A DNA stretch of 64,000 nt from Ensifer sp. PDNC004 (GCF_016919405.1 NZ_CP070353.1:3038501-3102500), one strand, 5' to 3'. Shown: positions 18,914 through 29,453, numbered from the stretch's first letter. Translations and numbers: made by a program. The notes: generated from the letters alone by a model not told the origin.

Positions 18914-19788
18914 GCCGCACCTCCGCGACGAAGACGGGGAAGGACGAGGGCGAAGGTCACGAGTGCCGCCGTCACGAAGTTGAGGTCGGAGGCCTGCAGG
19001 CCGAGCATGTCGGTCGACAGCGCCAGCTGGATGGCGATGCGGTAGAGGATCGAGCCGAGCACGCAGCCGATGAGCGCAATCAGGATGCCGCGGGCACCGA
19101 GAAGCGTCTCGCCGATGATAACGGCTGCGAGGCCGACGACGATCGTGCCGACGCCCGAGGTGACGTCGGCGAAACCGTTGGTCTGGGCAAAGAGTGCGCC
19201 GCCGAAGGCGACGAGCGCGTTGGAGATTGCCATGCCGAGATAGATCTGGCGGTTGGTGTCGACACCCTGTGCGCGGGCCATGCGGGCATTGGCGCCGGTG
19301 GCGCGCATCGCAAGACCGGCATCGCTCTCAAGGAAGCGCCAGACGATGATGACGGCGACGACGACGAGCACGCCGATGAACAGCGGCCGGACGTAGAAAT
19401 CACGTAAGCCCAGGCCATAGAAGGGCGAGAGCATCGTGTCGGCATTGATCAGCGCGACGTTCGGCTTGCCCATGACGCGCAGGTTCACCGAGAACAGCGC
19501 GATCATCGTCAGGATCGAGGCGAGCAGGTTGAGGATCTTGAAGCGCACGTTGAGCATCGCCGTGACGATACCGGCAGCGGCACCCGCCACCATGGCGACA
19601 CAGGCCGCAAGCCACGGGTTGACGCCAGCGATGATCAGCACGGCGGTGACGGCTGCCCCCAGCGGAAAGGATCCGTCGACAGTCAGGTCGGGGAAATCGA
19701 GCACCCGGAATGCGAGAAAGACGCCAAGGGCGACGAAGGCGTAGACCAGCCCCAGTTCCACGGCTCCCCAGAAAGCGATTAGACTCAA
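18910..19788 (-). CDS. ABC transporter permease (COG4120 type)
   Basis: A 292-residue inner-membrane protein with about 8-9 hydrophobic segments and a branched-chain-amino-acid-permease-like fold (LNVRFKILNLLASILTMI, ATGANARMARAQGV). It belongs to the three-gene importer with the ATPase (4-nt overlap) and the binding protein 214 nt upstream on the same strand. The intercistronic gap holds a strong hairpin that may set different levels for binding protein and membrane parts. Confidence 0.9.
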   Translation of the reverse strand: MSLIAFWGAVELGLVYAFVALGVFLAFRVLDFPDLTVDGSFPLGAAVTAVLIIAGVNPWLAACVAMVAGAAAGIVTAMLNVRFKILNLLASILTMIALFSVNLRVMGKPNVALINADTMLSPFYGLGLRDFYVRPLFIGVLVVVAVIIVWRFLESDAGLAMRATGANARMARAQGVDTNRQIYLGMAISNALVAFGGALFAQTNGFADVTSGVGTIVVGLAAVIIGETLLGARGILIALIGCVLGSILYRIAIQLALSTDMLGLQASDLNFVTAALVTFALVLPRLRRGGAA

Positions 19789-19937
19789 CCCCAGACCCTC
19801 TTTTTACATGTCGCGCGTGGTTGTCGTTATGGGCGCGACGCTCCCGCTTGGCACATGGGGCCCAAGGCCGGCGCATGTGCGGCTCAGAACTTTCGGAGCG
19901 GCCCCGCGATCCAAAGGATCAGGCCCCTCATAGCGAA

Positions 19938-19962
19938 CCGCCCCCGTATGGAACGGAGGCGG
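19938..19962 (-). repeat. Intercistronic stem-loop between binding-protein and permease genes
   Basis: CCGCCTCCGT pairs with ACGGGGGCGG (minus-strand reading, one G-U pair) around a 5-nt loop, 41 nt after the binding-protein stop. There is no T-run, so it is more likely an mRNA-stabilising or partial-attenuation stem than a terminator. Confidence 0.6.
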
Positions 19963-20002
19963 GCAAAACGCAACAAACTTGAACCTGAAAAGGTCGAAAG
20001 CG

Positions 20003-20956
20003 TTATTCAACGACGCGGGTTGCGCGCTTTACGACACTTTCCGGAAGGGTGACGCCCATTTTCTCGGCGGCCTTCTTGTTGATCACCAGGTCGGAACCCG
20101 CAGCAACCTTGACGCCGATATCACCCGGGTTTTCGCCCTTGAGGATGCGAACGACGATTTCGCCGGTCTGCTTGCCGACATCGTAGTAGTTGAAGCCGAG
20201 GGCTGCGAGAGAGCCGCGGGCAACTGAATCCGTGTCGGCGGTGAAGAGCGGCAGCTTGGCTTCCTCGGCTACGGCTACGGCACCTTCAAGCGCGGAGATG
20301 ATCGTGTTGTCGGTCGGTACGTAGATCGCATCGGCGCGGCCGACGAGAGCGCGGGCAGCACCCTGGACTTCAGCCGACTTGGTCGCGGCGGACTCGACGA
20401 CGGTCAGGCCCGCCTTTTCGGCTTCGGTCTTCAAGACGGCGAGCAGCGAAACGGAGTTGGCTTCGCCGGAATTGTAGAGGTAGCCGATCGACTTGGCGTT
20501 CGGCAGAATTTCCTTGATCAGGGCGACGTGCTCGGCAACCGGCGACATGTCGGAGAGGCCGGTGACGTTGCCGCCGGGCTTGTCCATGTCCTTGACCAGC
20601 TGCGCGCCGACCGGGTCGGACACGGCTGTGAAGACGACCGGGATATCACGGGTCGAGGAGACGACCGCCTGTGCCGACGGCGTGGAGATCGGAACGATCA
20701 CGTTCGGGGCTTCGCCTGCGAACTGACGGGCGATCTGGGCAGCAGTCGCCGGGTTGCCCTGGGCCGACTCGTAGAGGAACTTGAGGTTCTCGCCTTCCTT
20801 GTAACCGGCGGCGGCCAGCGCATCCTTCACGCCGTCGCGGGCGGCATCGAGCGCCGGATGCTCGACGATCGCGGTCACGGCGACGGTCACCTCATCGGCA
20901 CGGGCGGGCAGGGTGAATGCCACCGTGGCGGCAAGGGCGATGAGAAGTGAGCGCAT
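20003..20956 (-). CDS. ABC transporter substrate-binding protein (COG2984, ABC_sub_bind family)
   Basis: A 317-residue protein with a signal peptide of about 20 residues (LPARAD) and the two-lobe fold of the ABC_sub_bind family (VTAIVEHPALDAARDGVKDAL; PSAQAVVSSTRDIPVVFTAVSDPVGA; ALVGRADAIYVPTDNT). It is the periplasmic receptor of the importer encoded next on the strand. The ligand is unknown; related Gram-positive proteins bind tryptophan or tyrosine. The upstream DNA has two inverted repeats (20972-21015 and 21028-21062) that could be operators. Confidence 0.9.
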   Translation of the reverse strand: MRSLLIALAATVAFTLPARADEVTVAVTAIVEHPALDAARDGVKDALAAAGYKEGENLKFLYESAQGNPATAAQIARQFAGEAPNVIVPISTPSAQAVVSSTRDIPVVFTAVSDPVGAQLVKDMDKPGGNVTGLSDMSPVAEHVALIKEILPNAKSIGYLYNSGEANSVSLLAVLKTEAEKAGLTVVESAATKSAEVQGAARALVGRADAIYVPTDNTIISALEGAVAVAEEAKLPLFTADTDSVARGSLAALGFNYYDVGKQTGEIVVRILKGENPGDIGVKVAAGSDLVINKKAAEKMGVTLPESVVKRATRVVE

Positions 20957-20971
20957 GGGTTGTCCTCCTGA

Positions 20972-21015
20972 ATTGATTTCCCGCTTTCTTAGGAAACCGG
21001 GGACATGAAATCAAT
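20972..21015. repeat. Inverted repeat upstream of the COG2984 ABC operon
   Basis: Perfect 9-bp arms ATTGATTTC (20972-20980) and GAAATCAAT (21007-21015), separated by 26 nt, just upstream of the binding-protein start. They could be paired half-sites or a leader stem. Confidence 0.5.
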
Positions 21016-21027
21016 CGATAGGATCTG

Positions 21028-21062
21028 CATCACCCATCAAAGTTCTTCATCAATGGGTGATG
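21028..21062. repeat. 35-nt palindrome between rlmN and the ABC operon
   Basis: Perfect 10-bp arms CATCACCCAT and ATGGGTGATG with a 15-nt loop, 35 nt after the rlmN stop. No T-run follows on the minus strand. It could be a processing stem for rlmN mRNA or an operator for the ABC genes. Confidence 0.55.
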
Positions 21063-21096
21063 GCACAGCGGAGGAACCGCAAGCAGGCGCTGCGCC

Positions 21097-22338
21097 TCAG
21101 TCTTCGCCGTGGTTGGCGATCATCATCGCCTCGAAGGCGAGGCGGTCGACCTTGCGCATGCGTTCCGATTCCGACTTCAACTGGCCGCAGGCGGCGAGGA
21201 TGTCGCGGCCGCGGGGCGTGCGGATCGGCGAAGCGTAGCCGGCCTGGTTGATGAAGTCGGCGAACTTCTCGATGTGCTCCCAGTCGGAACACTGATAGTT
21301 GGTGCCCGGCCAGGGGTTGAAGGGGATGAGGTTTATCTTCGCCGGCACGCCCTTGAGCAGCTTCACCAGTTGCTTGGCGTCTTCCAGGCTGTCGTTGACG
21401 TCCTTCAGCATCACATATTCGAAGGTGATGCGACGAGCGTTGGAAAGTCCCGGATAGGCGCGGCAGGCGTCCATCAGCTCCTTCAGCGGATACTTCTTGT
21501 TGATCGGCACCAGCATGTCGCGCAGGTCGTCGCGCACGGCATGGAGCGAGATCGCCAGCATGACGCCGATTTCCTCGCCGGTGCGGTAGATCTCCGGCAC
21601 GATGCCGGAGGTCGAAAGGGTGATGCGGCGCTTGGAAAGCGACAGGCCTTCGCCGTCGGAGGCGATCAGAAGCGCGGTCTTGACGTGCTCGAAATTGTAG
21701 AGCGGTTCGCCCATGCCCATCATCACGATGTTGGTGATCTTGCGGCCTTCGGCCGGCACGATTGCGCCCTGCGGCGTATCGCGCTCGGGGAAATCGCCGA
21801 GCCGGTCGCGGGCAAGCAGCAACTGCGCGAGGATTTCCTCGGCCGTCAGGTTGCGTACCAGCTTCTGCGTGCCAGTATGACAGAAGGAACAGGTGAGCGT
21901 GCAGCCGACCTGGCTCGAAATGCAGAGCGTGCCGCGGCCTTCCTCGGGAATGTAGACGGTCTCGATCTCGACTGGACGGCCGGCGCCGCGGGCCGGGAAG
22001 CGCAGCAGCCACTTGCGGGTGCCGTCACCGGAAATCTGCTCTTCGACGATCTCGGGGCGCGCGATGGTGAAATGCTGCTTCAGCATCTCGCGCATGTCCT
22101 TCGACACGTTCGTCATATGGTCGAAGTCGGAGACGCCGCGCACATAGAGCCAATGCCAGAGCTGGCTGACGCGCATCTTGACCTGGCGCTCCGGCACGCC
22201 CTTTTCGACCAGCGCCTTAGCCATGTCCTCGCGCAGCAGGCCGATCAGCGACGGCTTTTCCGCCTCTACGGCTGCGCGCACTTGGGGCGCCTTCGCGATT
22301 TCCACCCGGTTCAGAATTTCAGTGGCTGCCATGCTCAT
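21097..22338 (-). CDS. rlmN: 23S rRNA (A2503-C2)/tRNA (A37-C2) methyltransferase RlmN
   Basis: A 413-residue radical-SAM enzyme. The cluster motif is CTLTCSFC (CxxxCxxC) around residues 145-152. [11 protein letters not shown] and [16 protein letters not shown] are typical of RlmN, and a conserved Cys near the end takes part in methyl transfer (family knowledge). It methylates C2 of A2503 in 23S rRNA and of A37 in some tRNAs. The start ATG 22338 has AGGA just upstream; ATG 22332 is an alternative. It appears monocistronic. Confidence 0.96.
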   Translation of the reverse strand: MSMAATEILNRVEIAKAPQVRAAVEAEKPSLIGLLREDMAKALVEKGVPERQVKMRVSQLWHWLYVRGVSDFDHMTNVSKDMREMLKQHFTIARPEIVEEQISGDGTRKWLLRFPARGAGRPVEIETVYIPEEGRGTLCISSQVGCTLTCSFCHTGTQKLVRNLTAEEILAQLLLARDRLGDFPERDTPQGAIVPAEGRKITNIVMMGMGEPLYNFEHVKTALLIASDGEGLSLSKRRITLSTSGIVPEIYRTGEEIGVMLAISLHAVRDDLRDMLVPINKKYPLKELMDACRAYPGLSNARRITFEYVMLKDVNDSLEDAKQLVKLLKGVPAKINLIPFNPWPGTNYQCSDWEHIEKFADFINQAGYASPIRTPRGRDILAACGQLKSESERMRKVDRLAFEAMMIANHGED

Positions 22339-22512
22339 GATGTCCTGTCATACGGCGTGAGGCCGTCCGGAGAGCGGGTCCGGAAATCGTCCTGATGCGC
22401 GAATTGAAATCGGTCGAGCCATCGAAAGCGGCCAATTGGGGCGCGGAGGCTCTCAAGTTGGGCCGGGCTTTAGCATTGTTTTGGCCCGGAGTCACGAGGC
22501 AGGGTCCGTGAA

Positions 22513-22546
22513 CGCAAAAGGCCGGCTCTGCAGCCGGCCCTTTGCG
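22513..22546 (-). terminator. Intrinsic terminator after the ialB-family gene
   Basis: On the minus strand GGCCGGCT pairs with AGCCGGCC around a 4-nt loop, flanked by CGCAAA/TTTTGCG, with a short T-run. It lies about 20 nt after the stop codon. Confidence 0.85.
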
Positions 22547-22566
22547 CGCGACGTGTCGTCCCGTGA

Positions 22567-23070
22567 TTACTTGCAGGCCTCGATCTGCTTCAGCGCAGCG
22601 GAGATGCCCGAGAGCGAGTAGGAGTAGGAGGTTGCCGTTCCCTTGCGCGACTTGGCGTTGACCGACATGGCCTTGCCGTTCTTCATCGCGGCGACGAGCG
22701 CCGGCTCTTCGGCAGCGTTTTCGACCCAGGCAGAGTTGCCCTTGGTGAACATCACGAAGGTGCGGCCGTCGATGACGACGTTGACCTTGGAGTTTTCCTG
22801 AAGGGGGTAGCCCATCATCGCCTGCGGCTCGTAGCTGATGTTCTGGCCGGGGCGCTGGGAAACGAGGAAGAAGATGTCGCCGTGGTCGACGCCGGCCGGG
22901 CTCTTTTCCTTCGGAACCGAGAGGACGTAGCAGACCTTGCCGCCGCCGGCGTTGTAGGAATAGGCACCCCAGGCGTTGAACTGCTGGATGCGCGTCGGAG
23001 ACTGGGCGGCAGCCATGCTGGCGGTCGCCAGAACGAGTGCGATTGCGGTTGCGATCTTTCTTACAAACAT
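22567..23070 (-). CDS. Invasion-associated locus B (IalB) family protein
   Basis: A 167-residue exported protein. ATG 23070 gives a clean signal peptide (MFVRKIATAIALVLATASMAAA) with AGGA upstream; an in-frame ATG at 23139 would bury it. The IalB domain covers most of the mature part (INxxGAY-like FNAWGAYSY, CYVLSVPKEKSP, FVMFTKGNSAWV) and ends in a single Cys. The family is named after a Bartonella erythrocyte-invasion factor, but in free-living rhizobia the role is unknown and probably in the periplasm. It has its own terminator. Confidence 0.9.
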   Translation of the reverse strand: MFVRKIATAIALVLATASMAAAQSPTRIQQFNAWGAYSYNAGGGKVCYVLSVPKEKSPAGVDHGDIFFLVSQRPGQNISYEPQAMMGYPLQENSKVNVVIDGRTFVMFTKGNSAWVENAAEEPALVAAMKNGKAMSVNAKSRKGTATSYSYSLSGISAALKQIEACK

Positions 23071-23469
23071 GAGGTCCTGCCGCTTTTCTTGCTCTTCGAT
23101 CACCCGAAACAGGTTAGACGGGCGACGCGTAGTCGTCATTTGAATTTGTTTTGACTTAATTCAGGTTACCAAACCGTCAACGATGGCCGAAAACCTCGGC
23201 TTTTAGCCCCGAAACGGAGCGGTTCGCCCCGTTGCGCAATGCTTTCCGACCGCCGCTTCGCATCTTCGCCGAACCGGGTTCGATGCCGGATGCGCCTTGC
23301 CTCGGAATGCCGTTCCGGAAGGTTTCCTGCCCCAAGCCAATCTTTGACGTCAGCCGCGCCAAATCGCGCGGCCAGCGTCATTTGCATGTGTATGCCACAA
23401 AGAATTGGGCAAGAGTTTGACTTTTGGGCGGGAATGGGGCGCCACAACCGGACAGCCGTGCGTCCGACG
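23071..23469. other. 399-nt region between the ialB-family and DUF1232 genes
   Basis: Both flanking genes run leftward, so this should hold the ialB-family promoter. Short ORFs here have no coding character. A perfect 7-bp stem GCCGCGC/GCGCGGC with a 6-nt loop lies at 23353-23372, which may fold at the end of the DUF1232 mRNA. Nothing else is recognised. Confidence 0.35.
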
Positions 23470-23847
23470 TCAGCTCTCCGGCGTGTCGGCCAGCGTCTCG
23501 TCGGCCTTGGTATAGTGCGTTTCCTTGATCTGCCCGCTGATCGCAGCAAAGGCCGCGGTCAAGACGGCCACGTCGTCGGAGAAGCCGACAACGGCCAGCA
23601 CGTCCGGGATGATATCGATCGGCAGCACGAAGTAGGCGAGGGCGGCAAGCAGGATGCCGCGGGTGCGCGTCGGCGTCTTCGGATCGATGGCGCAGTAGTA
23701 GGCGGCGACTAGGTCGCGGCTGAAGGGGATCTGCCGGGCAGCCCTTCGAAAGGTGGGCCAGAAGCGGCGCTTCACGCGCTTTTCCCGCCGCTCCTGCTCG
23801 GATTCTTCGCCCGGCAAGAGAATTTCACCGATCTTGATGTCGTCCAT
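23470..23847 (-). CDS. YkvA/DUF1232-family small membrane protein
   Basis: A 125-residue protein. The start at ATG 23847 (MDDIKIGEI) is preferred to an in-frame ATG 30 nt upstream. The DUF1232 core is at about residues 45-95 (FSRDLVAAYYCAIDPKTPTRTRG, ALAYFVLPIDIIPDVLAVVGFSDDVAVL). The motif LPIDIIPD.....G..DD is diagnostic for the YkvA family. One hydrophobic segment suggests membrane association. Function is unknown in the family as a whole. Confidence 0.88.
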   Translation of the reverse strand: MDDIKIGEILLPGEESEQERREKRVKRRFWPTFRRAARQIPFSRDLVAAYYCAIDPKTPTRTRGILLAALAYFVLPIDIIPDVLAVVGFSDDVAVLTAAFAAISGQIKETHYTKADETLADTPES

Positions 23848-23896
23848 CGTCCCGCTTCCGCTGTTGCAGCGCTTCACAATATGGGGATTGGCTGTT

Positions 23897-24214
23897 CTAT
23901 TTCAAATGATCGGGCATGCGGCCGGCCGCTGCCTTGTCCATGCGCGCAGCCAGTTTGAAGTCGAGTTCGCTCAAGCCGCCGGCGTCATGGGTCGTCAGCG
24001 TCACGTCGACGCGATTGTAGACGTTGAACCATTCCGGGTGATGGTTGAGCTTCTCGGCGACGATCGCGCATTCCGTCATGAAGCCGAAGGCCTCGACGAA
24101 GTTCTTGAAGCGGAACGCCTTCCAGATCGAGTTGCCGTCTTCGGCCCGCACCCAGCCTTCCATCTTGTGCAGGTTGTCGGCAATCGCTGCCTCGTCCAGT
24201 TTCTCCGCTGCCAT
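23897..24214 (-). CDS. phhB: Pterin-4a-carbinolamine dehydratase
   Basis: A 105-residue protein, the normal size for the family, from ATG 24214 with GGAGGA upstream. The active-site motif [14 protein letters not shown] is near the middle, followed by LTTHDAGGL, the second conserved site. It dehydrates 4a-hydroxytetrahydrobiopterin and so recycles the cofactor of phenylalanine hydroxylase. In bacteria without that enzyme it may help Moco or folate chemistry. It is divergent from the phosphatase gene across 85 nt. The symbol is by family only. Confidence 0.9.
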   Translation of the reverse strand: MAAEKLDEAAIADNLHKMEGWVRAEDGNSIWKAFRFKNFVEAFGFMTECAIVAEKLNHHPEWFNVYNRVDVTLTTHDAGGLSELDFKLAARMDKAAAGRMPDHLK

Positions 24215-24299
24215 CGCTCTCTTCCTCCCATCCGCCTGTTCGAAGGCCGAGCTGTCGCGTATAAGCGTCCACTGTCTCCAGCCTTCGAATCTGAATAGC

Positions 24300-24776
24300 A
24301 TGAAACCGGTCAGAGTTCTTTTCGTTTGTCTCGGCAACATCTGCCGGTCGCCGCTTGCCGAGGGCGTGTTGCGCGCCTTGGCGGAGCAAAAGGGATTGGC
24401 GTTCGCGTTGGAGGTCGATTCGGCGGGAACCGGCGCCTGGCATATCGGCGATCCGCCGGACCGGCGATCAATCCAGGCGGCAAGGCGTCACGGCATCGAT
24501 ATTTCCACGCTGCGCGGACGCCAGGTGGCGGCGGCAGATTTCAGTGATTTCGACCTCATCCTCGGCATGGACGAGAACAATGTCCGCACGCTGAAAAGGC
24601 TCGCGCCTGCGGGCACGGCGCACAAGGCGCATCTCTTTCTCGACTATGCGTCAGGCGAGAGCCGGGACGTGCCGGATCCCTACTACGACGGGCCGGAAGC
24701 CTTCGAGGCGCTTTACCAGATGCTTGAGGCCGGGTGTTCGTCGTTACTCGAAAGGTTCGGCGAACGCACCTCGTGA
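24300..24776 (+). CDS. Low-molecular-weight protein-tyrosine phosphatase
   Basis: A 158-residue protein of typical length, from ATG 24300. The catalytic P-loop C-X5-R is at residues 10-16 (CLGNICRS). The general acid Asp is in VPDPYYDG near residue 130. The family removes phosphate from phosphotyrosine, in bacteria often as part of exopolysaccharide control, but no partner kinase is near. Its last 64 nt overlap the 3' end of the convergent thpR gene. Confidence 0.93.
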   Translation: MKPVRVLFVCLGNICRSPLAEGVLRALAEQKGLAFALEVDSAGTGAWHIGDPPDRRSIQAARRHGIDISTLRGRQVAAADFSDFDLILGMDENNVRTLKRLAPAGTAHKAHLFLDYASGESRDVPDPYYDGPEAFEALYQMLEAGCSSLLERFGERTS

Positions 24777-25303
24777 AGCGGGAAGACTTCTTCCGTCAGG
24801 TAGGGTCCGCCGCCGACTGAATCGCGCGACGAGAGCAGCACGAAGCGAGAAACCGTGAACAGCGAGGTCATGAAGTTGCCGCGCCCGGAGAGGTACTCGA
24901 CCACGTCTTCGACACGGCTGGAGCGCAGCCGGGCGAGCGTCACGTGCGGGGTGAACTTGCGCGGGTCCGGCCCCAGTCCGAGCCTCTGGCAGATGCGCTC
25001 GATTTCGGCCTGCAGCGCATACATTTCCGGATGGTTGGTAACGCCGGCCCAGACCGAGTGGGGCTTCTTCGAGCCGAAGGCGCCGGTGCCGGTCAGTTGC
25101 AGCTGGAATTCAGGACGTTCGATGCGATCGAGCTTGTCGATGATCTCGTCGGCGGTGCGCCAATCGACGTCACCGATGAAGCGCAGTGTGATGTGGTAGT
25201 TCTCCACATCGATCCAGCGAGCTCCGGGAAGACCTCCGCGCAGCAATGAAAGACTCATTGCAGCATTGCGCGGAATTTCGAGGGCGGTGAATAGTCTCGG
25301 CAT
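24713..25303 (-). CDS. thpR: RNA 2',3'-cyclic phosphodiesterase ThpR (LigT family)
   Basis: A 196-residue 2H-phosphoesterase with both catalytic motifs, HITL at 37-40 and HVTL at 120-123. It hydrolyses 2',3'-cyclic phosphate ends of RNA, and E. coli ThpR also acts as a 2'-5' RNA ligase. The last 15-20 residues beyond the conserved fold are encoded inside the convergent phosphatase gene (64-nt overlap), which suggests a later 3' extension of one of the genes. Confidence 0.92.
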   Translation of the reverse strand: MPRLFTALEIPRNAAMSLSLLRGGLPGARWIDVENYHITLRFIGDVDWRTADEIIDKLDRIERPEFQLQLTGTGAFGSKKPHSVWAGVTNHPEMYALQAEIERICQRLGLGPDPRKFTPHVTLARLRSSRVEDVVEYLSGRGNFMTSLFTVSRFVLLSSRDSVGGGPYLTEEVFPLHEVRSPNLSSNDEHPASSIW

Positions 25304-25417
25304 GGCGAGCTCCCCGAATCTCTTGCAGATGTCTTAGCGAATCACGCATCGCATCTGCACGCAACTGGTATTTGACGCTTCAGAATATTAACGTTGTCTT
25401 AACTGTGGACGATGTCA

Positions 25418-26059
25418 TCACTCCGTCTTGTTCAGCGTTGCCAGAAACCGCTCGACGACGGGCAGGGCCTTCTCGACCATGACGCCGACGCCGTCGCCAT
25501 TGGGATGCATGCCGTCTTCGAGCTTGAGCTTGGCCTCGGTCACCACGCCATCGAGAAAGAACGGATAGAGTTCCAGCCCGTATTTTTCGGCGAGTTCCGG
25601 ATAGATCGGGTTGAAGCGGGCGGCGTAGTCGGCGCCCATGTTCGGCGGCGCCATCATGCCGGCCAACAGCACGGCGATGCCGCGGTCCTTTAGCCTTGTG
25701 ATCATCGCCTCGATGTTCTTGCGGGTCTCTTCAGGCGCGATGCCGCGCAGCGCGTCGTTGGCGCCGAGCTCGAGGATCACGCCCTTGGTGCCATCCGGCA
25801 CCGACCAGTCGATGCGGGCAAGACCGCCTGAACTCGTGTCGCCGGAAACGCCGGCGTTCGCGATCGTCACGTCGAAGCCCTTTTCCTTCAGCGCCTTTTC
25901 GAGCCGGGCCGGGAAGGCGTCTTCCGGCGGGAGCTGATAACCCGCCATCAGGCTGTCGCCGAAGCCGATGAGGCTGATCGTCTCGGCGCGTGCCGTGTAT
26001 GATAACGCAAATGTCATCATCAGTGCCAAGAAAACCCGTTGAAATCCTTTTAATGCCAT
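25418..26059 (-). CDS. Secreted arylesterase/GDSL lipase (TesA-like, SGNH hydrolase)
   Basis: A 213-residue protein. ATG 26059 starts a signal peptide (VFLALMMTFALSYTARAE). SGNH blocks are clear: block I GFGDSLMAGYQ with nucleophile Ser36, then NAGVSGDTSSGG, then LELGANDALRG, and the Asp-His pair in DGMHPNGDG. It hydrolyses esters or thioesters in the periplasm, like TesA. It is divergent from the ABC ATPase 21 nt away, an arrangement also seen for tesA and ybbA in E. coli. Confidence 0.93.
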   Translation of the reverse strand: MALKGFQRVFLALMMTFALSYTARAETISLIGFGDSLMAGYQLPPEDAFPARLEKALKEKGFDVTIANAGVSGDTSSGGLARIDWSVPDGTKGVILELGANDALRGIAPEETRKNIEAMITRLKDRGIAVLLAGMMAPPNMGADYAARFNPIYPELAEKYGLELYPFFLDGVVTEAKLKLEDGMHPNGDGVGVMVEKALPVVERFLATLNKTE

Positions 26060-26080
26060 GGGCCTGTTCCTAAATCCCGA

Positions 26081-26847
<767 letters not shown>

Positions 26848-26851
<4 letters not shown>

Positions 26852-29400
26852 TCGGCGCGCCTTCGGTACGGCTGCGGCCGCTGCTTGCGCTCAGGCTGGC
26901 GCTGCGTGAAATGCGCGGCGGGCTCAAGGGCTTCTACATCTTCCTCGCCTGCATTGCGCTCGGGACCGCAGCGATTGCCGGCGTCAACTCGCTGTCGCAA
27001 TCGATCACCGCGACGATCGCCTCGCAAGGGCAGGAACTGCTCGCCGGCGATATTCGCTTCGAGCTCAACAATCGTGTCGCAACGGCCGAAGAGCGCGCTT
27101 ATCTCGATGGCCTTGGAACCGTTGCGGTTTCCGCTGGCCTCAGATCGATGGCGCGGTTGCCGGATGGCTCCAACCAGGCCCTGGTGGAGCTGAAGGCCGT
27201 CGATGCGGCCTATCCGCTCTACGGCACGCTGGAAAGCGAACCCGACCGGCCGCTACACGACCTCATCGCCCGCGACGGCGAGGTCTTCGGTGCGGTCGTG
27301 GCGCCTCTGCTGCTCGACCGCCTCGACGTCAAGGTCGGAGACGAAATCCTTCTCGGCAACGCCCGTGTCCGGATCGCCGGCACGATCACGCGCGAACCGG
27401 ACGCGCTTTCCGACGGCTTCGGCTTCGCGCCGCGCCTGATGATCTCGGAAGAAGCCCTGGCGGCGACGGGACTGGTGCAGACCGGAAGCCTCGTCGAGCA
27501 CACATACAAGGTGAAGCTTGCCGACCCGGCAGGGGTCGCCGCCGTTCGCACCGAGGCGGAGAAAAGCCAGCCGGCCGCCGGCTGGTCGATCCGTACCAGC
27601 GGCAACGCAGCACCGGCGCTGACGGCCAACATCACCCGCTTCTCGCAGTTCCTGACGCTTGTCGGCCTGACGGCGCTGATCGTCGGCGGCGTCGGCGTCG
27701 CCAATGCGGTGCGCGCCTATCTCGAGGCCAAACGCAGCGTGATCGCGACCTTCAAATGCCTGGGCGCGCCTGCCGCCTTGGTGGCGATGATCTATCTCGC
27801 ACAGATCCTGATGATCGCGCTGATCGGCATCGTCATCGGGCTCGTGCTCGGGGCTCTGATCCCCTTTGTCGCAGCGCAATTCCTGGCCGACCTGCTGCCG
27901 ATTTCGACCGCTTTCCATCTCTATCCGGGCGCGCTCGGGCTTGCCGCCCTGTTCGGCGTGCTGACGGCGCTGACCTTCGCCATCCTGCCGCTCGGCCGGG
28001 CGCGCGCCATTCCGGCGACGGCGCTCTTCCGCCAGCAGGGCTTCGATCCCTCGGGCTTTCCGGCATGGCCCTATCTGCTCGGTGCCGTCGCGTGTCTGGC
28101 CGCGCTTGCCGGCCTGGCGATCTTTACGGCCTACGACCGCTACATCTCGCTCGTCTTCCTCGGCGCGATCGCCTTCGCCTTCATCGTGCTCAGGGCCGTT
28201 GCTCTTGCTATCGCCTGGCTGGCGCGCCGCAGCCCGCGGGTCAATTCGCCGGCTCTCAGGCTGGCGATCGGCAACATTCACCGTCCGGGTGCGCTGACCT
28301 CCTCGGTGGTGCTGTCGCTCGGCCTCGGGCTTGCGCTGCTCGTGACGCTGGCGCTGATCGACGGCAATCTGCGCCGCGAACTCACCGGAAGCATGGCGGA
28401 GCGCGCGCCGAACTTCTTCTTCGTCGATATCCAGGGCAGCGAGATCGAAGGTTTCCGCTCGGTGCTGAACCAGGCGATCCCGAAGGGCAAGGTCATCGAG
28501 GTGCCGATGCTGCGCGGCCGCATCACCGCCTTCAACGGCGAGGACGTGAACAGACGCAACGTGCCGCCCGCAGGCCAATGGGTGCTGCGCGGCGACCGAG
28601 GCATCACGTACGCCAAGAACAAGCCGGAGAACTCGACGCTGTCCGAGGGCACCTGGTGGCCGGCCGACTACAGCGGCGAACCCCTGGTTTCCTTTTCGTC
28701 CGAGGAGGCCGGCGAACTCGGCCTGAAGATCGGCGATACGGTCACGGTCAACGTGCTCGGCCGCAACATCACCGCCAAGATCGCCAACTTCCGCAATGTC
28801 GAGTGGGAATCGCTGTCGATCAACTTCGTCATGGTGTTCTCGCCGAATACCTTTGCCGGCGCACCGCATGCCTGGCTGGCGACGGTGATCGATCCGTCGG
28901 CGACGCCGGAAGAGGAGGCGGCGGTTCTGAAGGCCGTCACCAATGCCTATCCGACGATCACCAGCGTGCGGGTAAAGGATGCTCTCGACATTGTGAATGG
29001 TCTGCTCGGGCAGCTGGCGACGGCGATCCGGGCGGCGGCGGCAGTGGCGCTGGTCGCTTCCGTGCTGGTGCTGGCCGGCGCGCTTGCTGCCGGCAACCGG
29101 GCGCGCGTCCATGACGCGGTCGTTCTGAAGACGCTGGGGGCAACGCGGGTGACGCTCATCAAGGCGTTCAGCTACGAATACGCGATCCTCGGTCTTGCAA
29201 CCGCCGTTTTTGCGCTGTTTGCCGGCGGTATCGCCGCCTGGTTCGTCGTCAGCCGCATCATGACGCTGCCATCGAGCTTCCTGCCTGACGTGGCGATCCT
29301 GACGGTTGTGGCGGCGCTGGTGATGACGGTCGGCATCGGACTTGCCGGTACATGGCGCATTCTCGGGCAGAAGGCGGCGCCGGTCCTGCGCGAACTTTGA
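26848..29400 (+). CDS. ABC transporter permease with FtsX domains, YbbP type
   Basis: An 850-residue inner-membrane protein from ATG 26848, which overlaps the ATPase stop. It has an N-terminal membrane helix, a large periplasmic MacB-like domain, three helices of the first FtsX unit (about 290-420), further helices, a second periplasmic domain (about 520-720), and a second FtsX unit at the end. This YbbP layout differs from the shorter LolC/MacB. It works with the YbbA-type ATPase, probably in mechanotransmission or lipid handling. A CACCGGAC/GTCCGGTG hairpin at 29431-29453 follows the stop. Confidence 0.9.
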
Positions 29401-29430
29401 ACGGGCCGAGTTAACCGTAAATCCCTATTG

Positions 29431-29453
29431 CACCGGACTGAATCGGTCCGGTG
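29431..29453 (+). repeat. Hairpin after the YbbP-type gene
   Basis: Perfect 8-bp arms CACCGGAC/GTCCGGTG with a 7-nt loop, 30 nt after the stop. No T-run follows, so it is an mRNA 3'-end stem or a DNA operator for the next gene. Confidence 0.5.

Noticed and set aside
23166..23549. Small ORFs in the gap between the ialB-family and DUF1232 genes
   Set aside because: They have Arg/Pro-rich composition, no ribosome-binding site, and overlap the DUF1232 coding end.
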